A stretch of DNA of 44,510 nucleotides, taken from Candidatus Iainarchaeum sp. GTDB taxonomy: Archaea > Micrarchaeota > Micrarchaeia > Anstonellales > Bilamarchaeaceae. This document shows, in pieces, positions 1 to 7,273 of the stretch. Within the stretch, counting starts at the first letter, position 1, and every line of letters begins with the position of its first letter. The translations under genes and the position numbers were made by a program. The notes beneath the pieces were generated by a model, which made no database searches, had not been told where the DNA came from, and saw nothing but the letters and a program-made list of their open reading frames with translations. Location: NCBI GenBank assembly GCA_028686985.1, contig JAQUBA010000009.1, forward strand, positions 1 through 44,510. The letters are read 5' to 3'.

Positions 1-15
1 TGGAAAGCCTGGTGA
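1..15 (+). CDS. 3' end of an upstream gene (possible)
   Basis: In frame 1 the first five codons read W-K-A-W-stop, ending in TGA two bases before the first ATG of the next gene. This fits the tight gene spacing elsewhere in the window, but five codons allow no identification and it may be chance. Confidence 0.25.
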   Translation, partial: WKAW

Positions 16-16
16 T

Positions 17-727
17 ATGATGAACAACGAAGAAGGGTTCAGGGCGGTGTGCAGGCAGCTGTTCGGGGACGTTTCCCTTTCCCTGGAGGAAGGGGCGAAA
101 CTCTTCTCCGGCGGGATAGAGCTGCCTAAGGAGAGGAAGACGATGGAGGGCGGCTCCACCCACACCAATTACGGGGGCGGGAAGTACATCAACCCGGAGG
201 AGGTGCAGAAGCTCACCGATGCGGGGCACGTTTTCCCTGCGGAGAAGATAGAAAATATGGAGGACATCCAGCGGCTATACTCAGATTTGCGCTCCTTCCT
301 GGGCGACAAGTCCATAGACGCGCAGAACATGGAGAAATCCGACAACGTTCTGGCCAGCTCGGACGTGTACATGAGCGACAACATCGTGGAATGCAAGAAC
401 GTGGGCTTCTCGTTCTCCCTGTTCAGGTGCGAGTACGTCTATGGCTCAAGGAACCTGGACTCCTGCTCCTTCTCCATCAGGTGCCAGGACAGCCGGCTCC
501 TGAACAACTGCTTTGAAGTGAGCTGGAGCGCGAAATGCACGGATTCAATGTTCTGCCACGACTCCTTTGACCTGAGGGACTGCCTTTTCTGCTTCCACAT
601 CGCCTCCAAGCAGTACTGCATAGCGAACAGGCAGTATCCAAGGGAGGAGTATTTGCGCATAAAGGGGATGCTTCTGGAGCACCTGAAGAAAAACCAGTTC
701 AGGGCGGATTTCTTCCCGCAGCTGTGA
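17..727 (+). CDS. Cys-rich conserved hypothetical protein, possible beta-solenoid
   Basis: Function unknown. The 236-residue protein has a charged N-terminal half and a C-terminal half (about residues 125-205) with ten cysteines spaced mostly 6-13 apart, alternating with aromatic and Ser residues. The pattern resembles short repeats, so a right-handed beta-solenoid or a metal-binding fold is possible. Near the C-terminus is the motif SKQYCIANRQYPREEY. Similar K-x-Y-C-I-x-N-x-Q-Y-x-x-E-E-Y motifs are, from memory, found in uncharacterised proteins of CPR bacteria and DPANN archaea. The start is one of two adjacent ATGs (17 or 20), just after GGTGAT, which could act as a ribosome binding site. 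No signal peptide or membrane segment is visible, so it is probably cytoplasmic. Confidence 0.8.
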   Translation: MMNNEEGFRAVCRQLFGDVSLSLEEGAKLFSGGIELPKERKTMEGGSTHTNYGGGKYINPEEVQKLTDAGHVFPAEKIENMEDIQRLYSDLRSFLGDKSIDAQNMEKSDNVLASSDVYMSDNIVECKNVGFSFSLFRCEYVYGSRNLDSCSFSIRCQDSRLLNNCFEVSWSAKCTDSMFCHDSFDLRDCLFCFHIASKQYCIANRQYPREEYLRIKGMLLEHLKKNQFRADFFPQL

Positions 728-769
728 GCTTCCGCAGGATATAAAAAGAGTTGTTGCTTATATCTTTAT

Positions 770-1210
770 ATGGTTGAAGATAAAAGACCTAAATTTGCGG
801 TGATACCCGGCGGGCTGTCCGAGGCAGGCAAGGGCATGATAAGCCCAGCGAGGCAAGCCCACAGGGACTTCGCTTCCAAGTGCATACTGGACATACACGG
901 GATTATAGACCGGATGGCAGGGAGGACGGCGAACCCGGAGCTTTTCAAAGAAAGGATGAAGAGGCATTTTAACATGCCCACCACCCCGGATGACAGGGAG
1001 AGGAGGGGCCAGATGGAGGGCGCCCTCACCAAGATGCTGGCATTTGAGGACGCATTCAACGCCCATCTCGGGGCGAACGGCTATCCACCCGGCAAGCCCC
1101 TCCCAAAGGAAAAAATAGTCTCCACGGTGGAACACATCGCCCAGTCGGCGTGGAGCGGCTTCAGGCGAATTTCCGAGGGCTGGAAACGGCCCCCGCCTGA
1201 TTCTGCATAA
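770..1210 (+). CDS. hypothetical protein
   Basis: I do not recognise this 146-residue soluble protein. It is basic, rich in Met, Arg and Pro, and has no membrane segment or cysteine cluster. Residues 15-70 look helical, and a second helical stretch near 110-135 includes a VEHIAQSAW motif. A TATA-like box (GATATAAAAAG, about 738-748) lies 26-28 nt before the ATG at 770, so the transcript is probably leaderless and the start is well supported. It is followed by its own-promoter gene for deoxyhypusine synthase, so a shared operon is not implied. Confidence 0.7.
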   Translation: MVEDKRPKFAVIPGGLSEAGKGMISPARQAHRDFASKCILDIHGIIDRMAGRTANPELFKERMKRHFNMPTTPDDRERRGQMEGALTKMLAFEDAFNAHLGANGYPPGKPLPKEKIVSTVEHIAQSAWSGFRRISEGWKRPPPDSA

Positions 1211-1242
1211 CTATAAAAGAACTTTGAATGAATTTTCCACCC

Positions 1243-2268
1243 ATGCCTACGAAAGAGGAGTACCTGCAAGGGGAGATAGAGCACATAGACATCAAGAAGC
1301 ACAACACCATCCAGCTTGTGGAGGATTATTCGCACATGGCGTTCCAGGCGAGGAACCTCGCCCGCGCCTCGCACATCTACGACAAGATGCTTTCAGATGA
1401 GAAATGCTCGGTCATCCTCACGCTGGCCGGCTCGCTCTTCAGCGCCGGGCTGAAAGATGTGGTGGTGGACATGGTGCGCAACAACATGGTTGATGCGATA
1501 GTCTCCACGGGCGCAATCATGGTGGACCAGGACTTCTTTGAGGGGCTGGGCTTCAAGCACTACATGGGAACGCCCATGGTTGATGACGAGGATTTGCGCC
1601 AGAAGCACATAGACCGCATATACGATACATACATAGACGAGGATGAATTGCGCGTTTGCGACATGACAGTCGCGAAAATAGCGGACGGGCTCCCCCCGAA
1701 ACCCTACTCTTCAAGGGAGCTGCTCAGGGAAATGGGCAAATACCTGAAGGAGCACGGGAAGAACAAGCAATCCGTGGTTCTCGCATCCTACGAAATGGGG
1801 GTACCAATCTTCGTGCCCGCATTCTCCGATTGCAGCGCGGGCTTCGGCTTCGTGCACCACCAGTGGAACCACCCGGATGAGCATGCATCCATAGATTCCG
1901 CAAAGGATTTCCTGGAGCTCACTAAACTCAAGCTGGCGGCCGGGGAGACCGGAATCTTCATGATTGGGGGCGGTGTCCCCAAGAACTTCACCCAGGACGT
2001 GGTGGTCGCGGGAGAGGTGCTCGGCAAGGACGTTTCCATGCACAAGTATGCCGTGCAGGTCACGGTCGCGGACGAGAGGGACGGCGCGTGCTCCAGCTCC
2101 ACCCTGAAGGAGGCGCACTCCTGGGGCAAGGTGGACGAGGGCAACGAGCAGATGGTCTATGCGGAGGCGACCATGGCGATGCCCCTCATAGTCGGATATG
2201 CCTACCATAAGGGGAACTGGAGGAAGAGGAAGCCCAAGAACTTCGGGCCGATGCTTGACAAGGGTTAG
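1243..2268 (+). CDS. dys: deoxyhypusine synthase
   Basis: Transfers the aminobutyl group of spermidine to a lysine of translation factor aIF5A, using NAD, as the first step of hypusine formation in the cytoplasm. Family features seen are the Rossmann-like segment with STGA (VSTGAIMVDQDF), a GLGFKHYMG motif, the FMIGGGVPKNF glycine-rich stretch, and the catalytic lysine in SWGKV (Lys296 from this start). Length, 341 residues, fits the family. A longer reading from ATG 1228 adds five residues (MNFPP). I prefer 1243 because the TATA-like box CTATAAAAG (1211-1219) lies about 27 nt upstream of it, giving a leaderless transcript. aIF5A itself is not in this window. Confidence 0.93.
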   Translation: MPTKEEYLQGEIEHIDIKKHNTIQLVEDYSHMAFQARNLARASHIYDKMLSDEKCSVILTLAGSLFSAGLKDVVVDMVRNNMVDAIVSTGAIMVDQDFFEGLGFKHYMGTPMVDDEDLRQKHIDRIYDTYIDEDELRVCDMTVAKIADGLPPKPYSSRELLREMGKYLKEHGKNKQSVVLASYEMGVPIFVPAFSDCSAGFGFVHHQWNHPDEHASIDSAKDFLELTKLKLAAGETGIFMIGGGVPKNFTQDVVVAGEVLGKDVSMHKYAVQVTVADERDGACSSSTLKEAHSWGKVDEGNEQMVYAEATMAMPLIVGYAYHKGNWRKRKPKNFGPMLDKG

Positions 2269-2325
2269 ATATCCGAGCCCATAACCTATTAATATTCTCT
2301 AATCCCAATCCCCCCGGGTGTTTTC

Positions 2326-3906
2326 ATGCGTTATGTGTGCGATACAAGCGTAATCATAGACGGAAGGATATTGGAGCTCGTTGAAAAGGGCGAAGTAAAA
2401 GGAGAGATACTAATACACGAGGCCTCAATCGCCGAGATGGAGAACCAGTCCAACCTGAAGAAGGAAACGGGCTACGCGGGCTTCGCGGTGCTGAGGAAAC
2501 TCAGGGAAATGGAGAAGGAGCGCGGCATCACCGTAACCATAAAGGGGGAGAGGCCGTCCGCGGACGACATAAGGGGCGCAAAAAGGACCGGGCAGATAGA
2601 TTTCATGGTGCGCAAGCTGGCGAAGGCGGAAGGCGCAACTCTCATCACTGGAGACACCGTGCAGCACAATGCGGCAGAAGCGGAGGGGATAAAGACAATC
2701 TACCTGCATGCGCGCGAAGTGAAGGGGAGGCTCAGCTTTGAGCATTACTTTGACGCGCAAACCATGTCCCTCCACCTCAAGGAGGGGTGCAGGCCGGTGC
2801 TGAAGAAGGGCGGCCCGGCGCACGTTGAAATAATTGAGGCGCCGGAAATAATCTCAGAGGAGAGGATACGGAAGTTGGGCGAGGAGATAGTGGAGGCTAC
2901 GGGAAGGAACACCACCTATTATTTTGAGATAGACCGCATGGGCGCGAGCGTCATACAGATGGGCGAGTACAGGATTGTGATTGCGAAGCCGCCCTTCTCG
3001 GACGGGTTTGAGATTACAATCGTCCGCCCCATAAAGAAGAACACGATGGCGGATTACGACATAAGCGAAAAGCTGAAAGGGAGGATTGACCAGCAGGCAG
3101 AAGGGATAATAGTGTGCGGGCCGCCCGGCTCGGGAAAATCCACGTTCGCCGCGGCGCTCGCCGAATATTACCATTCCAAGAAATATATAGTCAAAACAAT
3201 GGAATCCCCCAGGGACATGCGCGTGATTCCGGAGATTACGCAATACACCGCGCTGGAGGGCGATTTCGACCTCACCAAGGACATCCTCCTCCTTGTCCGC
3301 CCAGACTACACATTCTACGATGAGATGAGGAAGAGCAAGGACTTCAACATCTACACGGACATGCGCCTCACTGGGATAGGGCTGGTCGGGGTGGTGCACG
3401 GAAGAAAGGCAATAGATGCAATACAAAGATTCATCGGAAAAGTGGATTTGGGCGTCATCCCGCAGGTGGTGGACACGGTCATAATGATTGACGGCGGGCA
3501 GGTAACCCAGGTGTATGAGCTGAGCCACACGGTGAAGGTGCCCGCGGGCATGAGGGAGCAGGACCTGGCACGCCCCGTGATAGAGGTGAAGGACTTTGAC
3601 AGCGGGGAGCCGGAATACGAGATTTACAAGTTCGGGGAGGAGACCGTGGTCCTCCCGCTTGGCGAAGCAGTCGCGCGCGGAAGGGGCAGGGGCAGGGACA
3701 GGGGAAGAGGCGGAGACAGGGGCGGCGGCTCCTTTGAGCGCGCGTTATCCCGGCTGATGCAGAGCGAATTCAAGGTGGAGAAGGTGCAGGGCGGTTTCCT
3801 TGTGCGCGCGAAGCCCAACGACATCACATACCTGTTCAAGCAGGGAAGGAAGAAGATGAAGAAGCTGGAGAACCGGTACGGAAGGATAGAGGTGCGGGAG
3901 CTTTGA
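2326..3906 (+). CDS. PIN-domain / PilT-type ATPase / KH-domain protein
   Basis: Archaeal PINc-VapC ATPase family (COG1855). Domains in order are: an N-terminal PIN nuclease-like domain beginning [10 protein letters not shown], with acidic Asp6 and Asp12 and a later TGDT; a linker; a VirB11/PilT-like ATPase with Walker [10 protein letters not shown] at 265-273; an Arg-Gly-rich tract at about 449-468; and a C-terminal basic region consistent with the KH domain of the family. Length (526) is typical for the fused form. The biological role in archaea is not settled; RNA processing or ribosome-linked functions have been proposed. The ATG at 2326 follows GGGTG, with a TATA-like ATTAATATT about 35 nt upstream. 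Its stop overlaps the TTG start of the Sua5 gene. Confidence 0.9.
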   Translation: MRYVCDTSVIIDGRILELVEKGEVKGEILIHEASIAEMENQSNLKKETGYAGFAVLRKLREMEKERGITVTIKGERPSADDIRGAKRTGQIDFMVRKLAKAEGATLITGDTVQHNAAEAEGIKTIYLHAREVKGRLSFEHYFDAQTMSLHLKEGCRPVLKKGGPAHVEIIEAPEIISEERIRKLGEEIVEATGRNTTYYFEIDRMGASVIQMGEYRIVIAKPPFSDGFEITIVRPIKKNTMADYDISEKLKGRIDQQAEGIIVCGPPGSGKSTFAAALAEYYHSKKYIVKTMESPRDMRVIPEITQYTALEGDFDLTKDILLLVRPDYTFYDEMRKSKDFNIYTDMRLTGIGLVGVVHGRKAIDAIQRFIGKVDLGVIPQVVDTVIMIDGGQVTQVYELSHTVKVPAGMREQDLARPVIEVKDFDSGEPEYEIYKFGEETVVLPLGEAVARGRGRGRDRGRGGDRGGGSFERALSRLMQSEFKVEKVQGGFLVRAKPNDITYLFKQGRKKMKKLENRYGRIEVREL

Positions 3907-4490
3907 GGAAGGTAATCTCGCTGCACAAGGACTACCAGCTCGCGCTGGAGAGCGCGACAAAAGCGGTGCTGGACGGCAAGGTTTTCATCTATCCAACGGA
4001 CACGGTCTATGGGATTGGGGGGAACGCGCTGGACGAGGGTGTGTGCGAGCGCATAAGGGAGATGAAGAAGAGGGACGTGAAGCCCTTTTCCGTAATCGTC
4101 TCGGATTTCTCCATGCTCAGGAAATACTGCGAGGTGCCGGAGGACAGGGTGCGCTACCTTTTCCAATACCTTCCCGGCCCCTATACCTTCATCCTTGTAA
4201 AAAAAGCGGGCATCCTTTCCTGCCCGGGCGGAAGGATTGGCGTGCGCGTCCCCATGCACTCGTTCATAAGGAAAATCTCCGGAGACACAGGAATCCCCAT
4301 AATCGGGACGAGCGCGAACATCTCAGGGAAGGAACCTGTCTTCTCGTTCAAGAAAGTGAGCAGGGCACTAATCAGGCAGGCCGACCTCGCCATAGATGGC
4401 GGGGACACTTATTACAGGCAGGAATCCACGGTCGTGGACCTGGTGGACATGGAAGTAAAGCGGGAAGGCGCGGGCAAATTCCATTTCTGA
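3903..4490 (+). CDS. threonylcarbamoyl-AMP synthase (Sua5/YrdC family)
   Basis: Makes threonylcarbamoyl-AMP from threonine, bicarbonate and ATP, the first step of t6A37 modification of ANN-decoding tRNAs. The YrdC fold is evident from YPTDTVYGIGGNA near the N-terminus, the KKRDVKPFSV motif, LPGPYTFIL, RIGVRVP, and IIGTSANISGKEP, which are the nucleotide and substrate binding signatures. The 195-residue length means the YrdC domain alone, without the C-terminal Sua5 domain. The start is TTG at 3903, overlapping the TGA of the preceding PIN-ATPase gene by two bases, so the two are translationally coupled. The other t6A enzymes (Kae1, Bud32) are not in the window. Confidence 0.93.
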   Translation: MRKVISLHKDYQLALESATKAVLDGKVFIYPTDTVYGIGGNALDEGVCERIREMKKRDVKPFSVIVSDFSMLRKYCEVPEDRVRYLFQYLPGPYTFILVKKAGILSCPGGRIGVRVPMHSFIRKISGDTGIPIIGTSANISGKEPVFSFKKVSRALIRQADLAIDGGDTYYRQESTVVDLVDMEVKREGAGKFHF

Positions 4491-4544
4491 CTCCGAACGC
4501 GCGCGAAGGAAAAGGTATTTAAGCACTCACCGGGAAAACTAGGC

Positions 4545-4868
4545 ATGGCAAGCATGGCTGGGTCGGCACAAAAGCAGGCAAGCAGGGACCTCAGCCTGTT
4601 CGCCGTCCCCAAGCCCCTGAAGAAACAGGAGGAGGCGGAGGGGAGGGCGCGCGAGTTGCAGCTGGAGACCGTGAGGACGATAAACGGCATGCTGGACCTT
4701 GCAAGGAGGCACGAACGGGACCTGCCGAGGATAGACGAGGATAATTTCTCAATCAACTCATCCAACAGGAACGCCACGGTCGTGCAGAGCGGCGGCGTAA
4801 TAGTCGCGGTGGACATGCGGGGCGCGATTTCGGTCTACTGGGCCGGAAGGAAAGTCACTTTGGGGTGA
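4545..4868 (+). CDS. small hypothetical protein
   Basis: Unrecognised 107-residue protein. Residues 20-65 are charged and probably helical. The C-terminal 40 residues alternate hydrophobic and polar residues (VVQSGGVIVAVDMRG, ISVYWAG), suggesting a small beta-sheet. The ATG at 4545 sits about 26 nt after a TATA-like GTATTTAAG (4515-4523), supporting a leaderless start; a second ATG is at 4554. The next gene starts 4 bases after the stop, so the two are probably one operon. No membrane segment is present. Confidence 0.65.
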   Translation: MASMAGSAQKQASRDLSLFAVPKPLKKQEEAEGRARELQLETVRTINGMLDLARRHERDLPRIDEDNFSINSSNRNATVVQSGGVIVAVDMRGAISVYWAGRKVTLG

Positions 4869-4872
4869 ATCC

Positions 4873-5253
4873 ATGAGGGCGGTGAAAGAAAGGGAAGAGG
4901 AGGTTCCCCGGCTCAGCTACGTTCCGGTGGTGAGCGTCGCCCTGCAGGAAGCGGAGATGGCTGCCTTCAACGTGATGAACGACGCATGGAGGAACATTTT
5001 CGCGGGAAGGGTCACGGATTCACGGATTGGCGAGCTCGCCACAAGGCCAGACAGGTTTGAAGGCTGCTCGGTAAGATATGCAAGGATGGGCGATGCGGAC
5101 ATATACAGCGTTGAGGCGTCGCTCAACCGCGTGAAGAGGGTGCTTACGCTCAAGGTGAGCGACACATCCACGGAAATGATGCTTTCCACCCCGGATGGCA
5201 GGCAAGTTGAATACATAAGAGAGGCTGGCGGCGAAATCGTTGTAAGGCGCTAA
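4873..5253 (+). CDS. small hypothetical protein
   Basis: Unrecognised 126-residue protein, apparently co-transcribed with the preceding small gene (4-nt gap). The N-terminal third contains a likely helix (residues 25-45). The remainder alternates short strands (SVRYARMG, DIYSVEAS, RVLTLKVS), consistent with a compact alpha/beta protein. There is no signal peptide and no Cys motif. Its TAA stop overlaps by four bases the stop of the convergent zinc-protein gene, so the two transcripts must overlap at their 3' ends. Confidence 0.65.
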   Translation: MRAVKEREEEVPRLSYVPVVSVALQEAEMAAFNVMNDAWRNIFAGRVTDSRIGELATRPDRFEGCSVRYARMGDADIYSVEASLNRVKRVLTLKVSDTSTEMMLSTPDGRQVEYIREAGGEIVVRR

Positions 5254-5966
5254 TCCCGCTTCCACTGGCTCCAGTCAGGTTTCTTTTCCTCCTGTTCCTT
5301 TTCCTTTTTGCCCTTCCCTTCCTTCTCGGGCGCTTCTTTCCTTATGACCGGGGCGTTTTCCTTCTCCCCCCGCCCCTCTTTCCTTGCTGGCACGTGCTCC
5401 GCCTTCTTTTCGGGGACCTTTGACGGCACAGCGGTCTTGGCAGGAACGCCCTCCCTGCCACGCTTCTTTATGGGAACCACTTCGGCCGTGGAGACCACGG
5501 TCTCCTTTTCTTCCTCTTCCTTCCCCCCGGTGAGCACCCTCATGAGCCTGTGCACTATCCCCCTCCTCTTGCTCCTCTCGGCCCTGAGCTGCACGCGTAT
5601 CGCCCCGCCTGAGGGTCCAGCGCCCGAATAGTCTGTTGTGTTCTCATCATCGAGGCAGTACCAGCAGAGGTTCCTGTTGTTGAACCTGTAGAGTATCTTG
5701 GTCTCGCGCCCGCAGCGCTCGCACCTGCCCGGCTTCTCGTACATCCCGGGCCCCGCGCCTTCCTCCTCCTTTTTCTTTTCCGCGGTGTGCTCCTCCTCGC
5801 GCTCCGCATCCATCCTGCAATTAGGGCATATCCACTGGCCGCGCCACTGCTGCATCTCCGATTTGGGGATATACATGCGGCAGCGCCAGCACTGCTGGTT
5901 CTGCTCCCTGAACGAGCACTCGGGGCAGATGTCGTAGCCCTCACGGCCGCAGACACGGCAGTGCAT
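5250..5966 (-). CDS. multi-zinc-ribbon protein with charged disordered tail
   Basis: Unknown function. The N-terminal ~115 residues contain six CxxC pairs (CRVC, CPEC, CWRC, CPNC, CERC, CWYC), enough for three zinc sites of ribbon or treble-clef type. The C-terminal half is a low-complexity Lys/Glu-rich tail, probably disordered, ending KKPDWSQWKRD. Such an arrangement suits an adaptor that binds nucleic acid or a protein complex, but that is inference. A TATA-like AAAAATATA (minus strand, 5991-5999) about 28 nt before the ATG gives an almost leaderless message. A perfect 20-bp palindrome lies just upstream of that box, so the gene is probably under specific control. Confidence 0.8.
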   Translation of the reverse strand: MHCRVCGREGYDICPECSFREQNQQCWRCRMYIPKSEMQQWRGQWICPNCRMDAEREEEHTAEKKKEEEGAGPGMYEKPGRCERCGRETKILYRFNNRNLCWYCLDDENTTDYSGAGPSGGAIRVQLRAERSKRRGIVHRLMRVLTGGKEEEEKETVVSTAEVVPIKKRGREGVPAKTAVPSKVPEKKAEHVPARKEGRGEKENAPVIRKEAPEKEGKGKKEKEQEEKKPDWSQWKRD

Positions 5967-6003
5967 GCCCTATGTTAGATGGGATGGTGTTATATTTTTT
6001 CGT

Positions 6004-6023
6004 TTTGTAACCATGGTTACAAA
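6004..6023. promoter_or_regulatory. perfect 20-bp palindrome, probable operator
   Basis: TTTGTAACCATGGTTACAAA reads the same on both strands with no interruption. It lies directly upstream of the TATA-like box (5991-5999) of the minus-strand zinc-protein gene and touches the position expected for the BRE. A dimeric winged-helix or ribbon-helix-helix regulator is the usual binder of such a site. No regulator gene is adjacent, so the binding protein is unknown. Confidence 0.6.
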
Positions 6024-6092
6024 TAAGCAATATTGCACTAATTAAACAGTATTTCAGAGCTCCAGGTGCTCATCAACAGGCATCCCCCCTAT

Positions 6093-6147
6093 CTGTAGTC
6101 CAGGAGCCGAAGCTCCGGAAGAAACCCAGGGCATACCAGCCGGACTA
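6093..6147 (-). ncRNA. possible structured RNA or 3' UTR element downstream of carA
   Basis: On the minus strand, TAGTCC (6142-6147) can pair with GGACTA (6096-6101), enclosing the hairpin GGAGC-TTCG-GCTCC (6103-6116), whose loop is a classic cUUCGg tetraloop. The tetraloop exists only on the minus strand, the direction of carA transcription. I see no match to tRNA, RNase P RNA or SRP RNA. It could be a terminator-like or stabilising 3' element of carBA mRNA or a small independent RNA. Confidence 0.3.
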
Positions 6148-6217
6148 TGAGCCCCGAGAGTCTTTTGCAGGGAGGGAAGCCCTCAGCAAACCTGCATCTC
6201 TTCATTGGCTGCCTTTC

Positions 6218-7273
6218 TCAGAGAGCTTTTAAAAAGTGGTCGAAAAGGAAGCAGGCGTCATGCGGCCCCGGGGACGCCTCCGGATGGTACTGCACCGAGA
6301 ATATGGGCTTGGAGGAATGCCGCATCCTCTCCACTGTTTTATCGTTCAGCTCCACCTGCGTTACCACGAACTCATCCGGCACCCTCTCCACCGCGAACCC
6401 GTGGTTCTGCGTCGTTATGAACACCCTCCCCTTTTCCGAATCATAGACCGGATGGTTGGAGCCGCGATGCCCGAACTTCAGCTTGGATGTGCTCCCCCCG
6501 AACGCATGCGCGATGCACTGGTGCCCCAGGCAAATCCCGAACATCGGAAGCCCTGCCAACTCCCTTATGGCCGAATGCACATTGGTGAGAATTGCCGGGT
6601 CCCCCGGCCCGTTGGAAACCAATATTCCGTCCGGCTCAAATGCAAGCATCTCCTTCGCAGTTGAATTCCAGGGCACGGAAACAACGCCGATATTGCGCTT
6701 GTTCAGCTCCTTCACTATGCTCCTCTTCGCCCCCAAATCCAGCACCACCACCATCTTCTCCGCTTTCTCCGGAATAAACCTTTCCACATTTTTTGAGGAG
6801 GCCTTTTCCACGAAATTCACGGACGAATATTCAAAGGAAGCATCCCCCCCTTTCTCCGCGCCCTCAAAAACCTCCAGCGAGCACGGAAGCACACCGTGCT
6901 TCCTTATCCTTTTCACCAATGCCCTTGTGTCTACCCCGCAAATCCCCGGCACCCCATATTTTGCAAGGAAGGAGTCCAAATTCCGCGCCCCTTCCCTGTG
7001 GAAGAATGATTCGCTCGCCTCCCTCACCACGAAGCCTTCCGCCCAGATCCGCGGGCTTTCAAAATCCACGTTATTTACCCCATAATTCCCGATGAGCGGA
7101 TAGCTCATCGTCAATACCTGCCCCCCATAGCTTGGGTCAGTGAGCGCCTCCTGGTACCCCTGCATGGACGTGTTGAACACCAGCTCTCCCACGCGCCGCG
7201 TGGAAGCCCCTAACCCTTCGCCGAAGAAAACGCCCCCGTCCGCGAGCCGCAGCACTGCCTTCCTAGCCCCCAT
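6218..7273 (-). CDS. carA: carbamoyl-phosphate synthase small (glutaminase) subunit
   Basis: Hydrolyses glutamine and passes ammonia to CarB for carbamoyl phosphate, used for pyrimidines and arginine. The N-terminal CPSase small-chain domain begins AVLRLADGGVFFGEG and includes the conserved FNTSMQGYQE segment. The C-terminal class I amidotransferase domain has the nucleophile Cys248 in MFGICLGHQ, with His330 and Glu332 in YHPEAS completing the triad. The 351-residue length is slightly shorter than bacterial CarA but complete. The coding start overlaps the end of carB by 11 nt, so the pair is one operon transcribed carB then carA, the reverse of the common bacterial order. Confidence 0.96.
   Translation of the reverse strand: MGARKAVLRLADGGVFFGEGLGASTRRVGELVFNTSMQGYQEALTDPSYGGQVLTMSYPLIGNYGVNNVDFESPRIWAEGFVVREASESFFHREGARNLDSFLAKYGVPGICGVDTRALVKRIRKHGVLPCSLEVFEGAEKGGDASFEYSSVNFVEKASSKNVERFIPEKAEKMVVVLDLGAKRSIVKELNKRNIGVVSVPWNSTAKEMLAFEPDGILVSNGPGDPAILTNVHSAIRELAGLPMFGICLGHQCIAHAFGGSTSKLKFGHRGSNHPVYDSEKGRVFITTQNHGFAVERVPDEFVVTQVELNDKTVERMRHSSKPIFSVQYHPEASPGPHDACFLFDHFLKAL

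Larger units (their letters stand above)
5967..6217. other. 251-bp intergenic region with palindrome and hairpins
   Basis: No protein gene is credible here. The left end holds the promoter and 20-bp palindrome of the zinc protein. The right end is the 3' flank of carA and contains inverted repeats, described separately as a possible structured RNA. The only long reading frames are plus-strand shadows running into carA. Confidence 0.6.

Noticed and set aside
6054-6075. C/D box sRNA (TGATGA and CTGA 12 nt apart, minus strand)
   Set aside because: Only one box pair is seen; the matching C and D' boxes expected for an archaeal guide RNA are missing.
6090-6160. tRNA-like 5' portion (GGGGCTCATAGTCCGGCTGG on the minus strand)
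   Set aside because: It resembles an acceptor plus D arm, but there is no T arm, no pairing acceptor 3' strand at the right distance and no anticodon stem.
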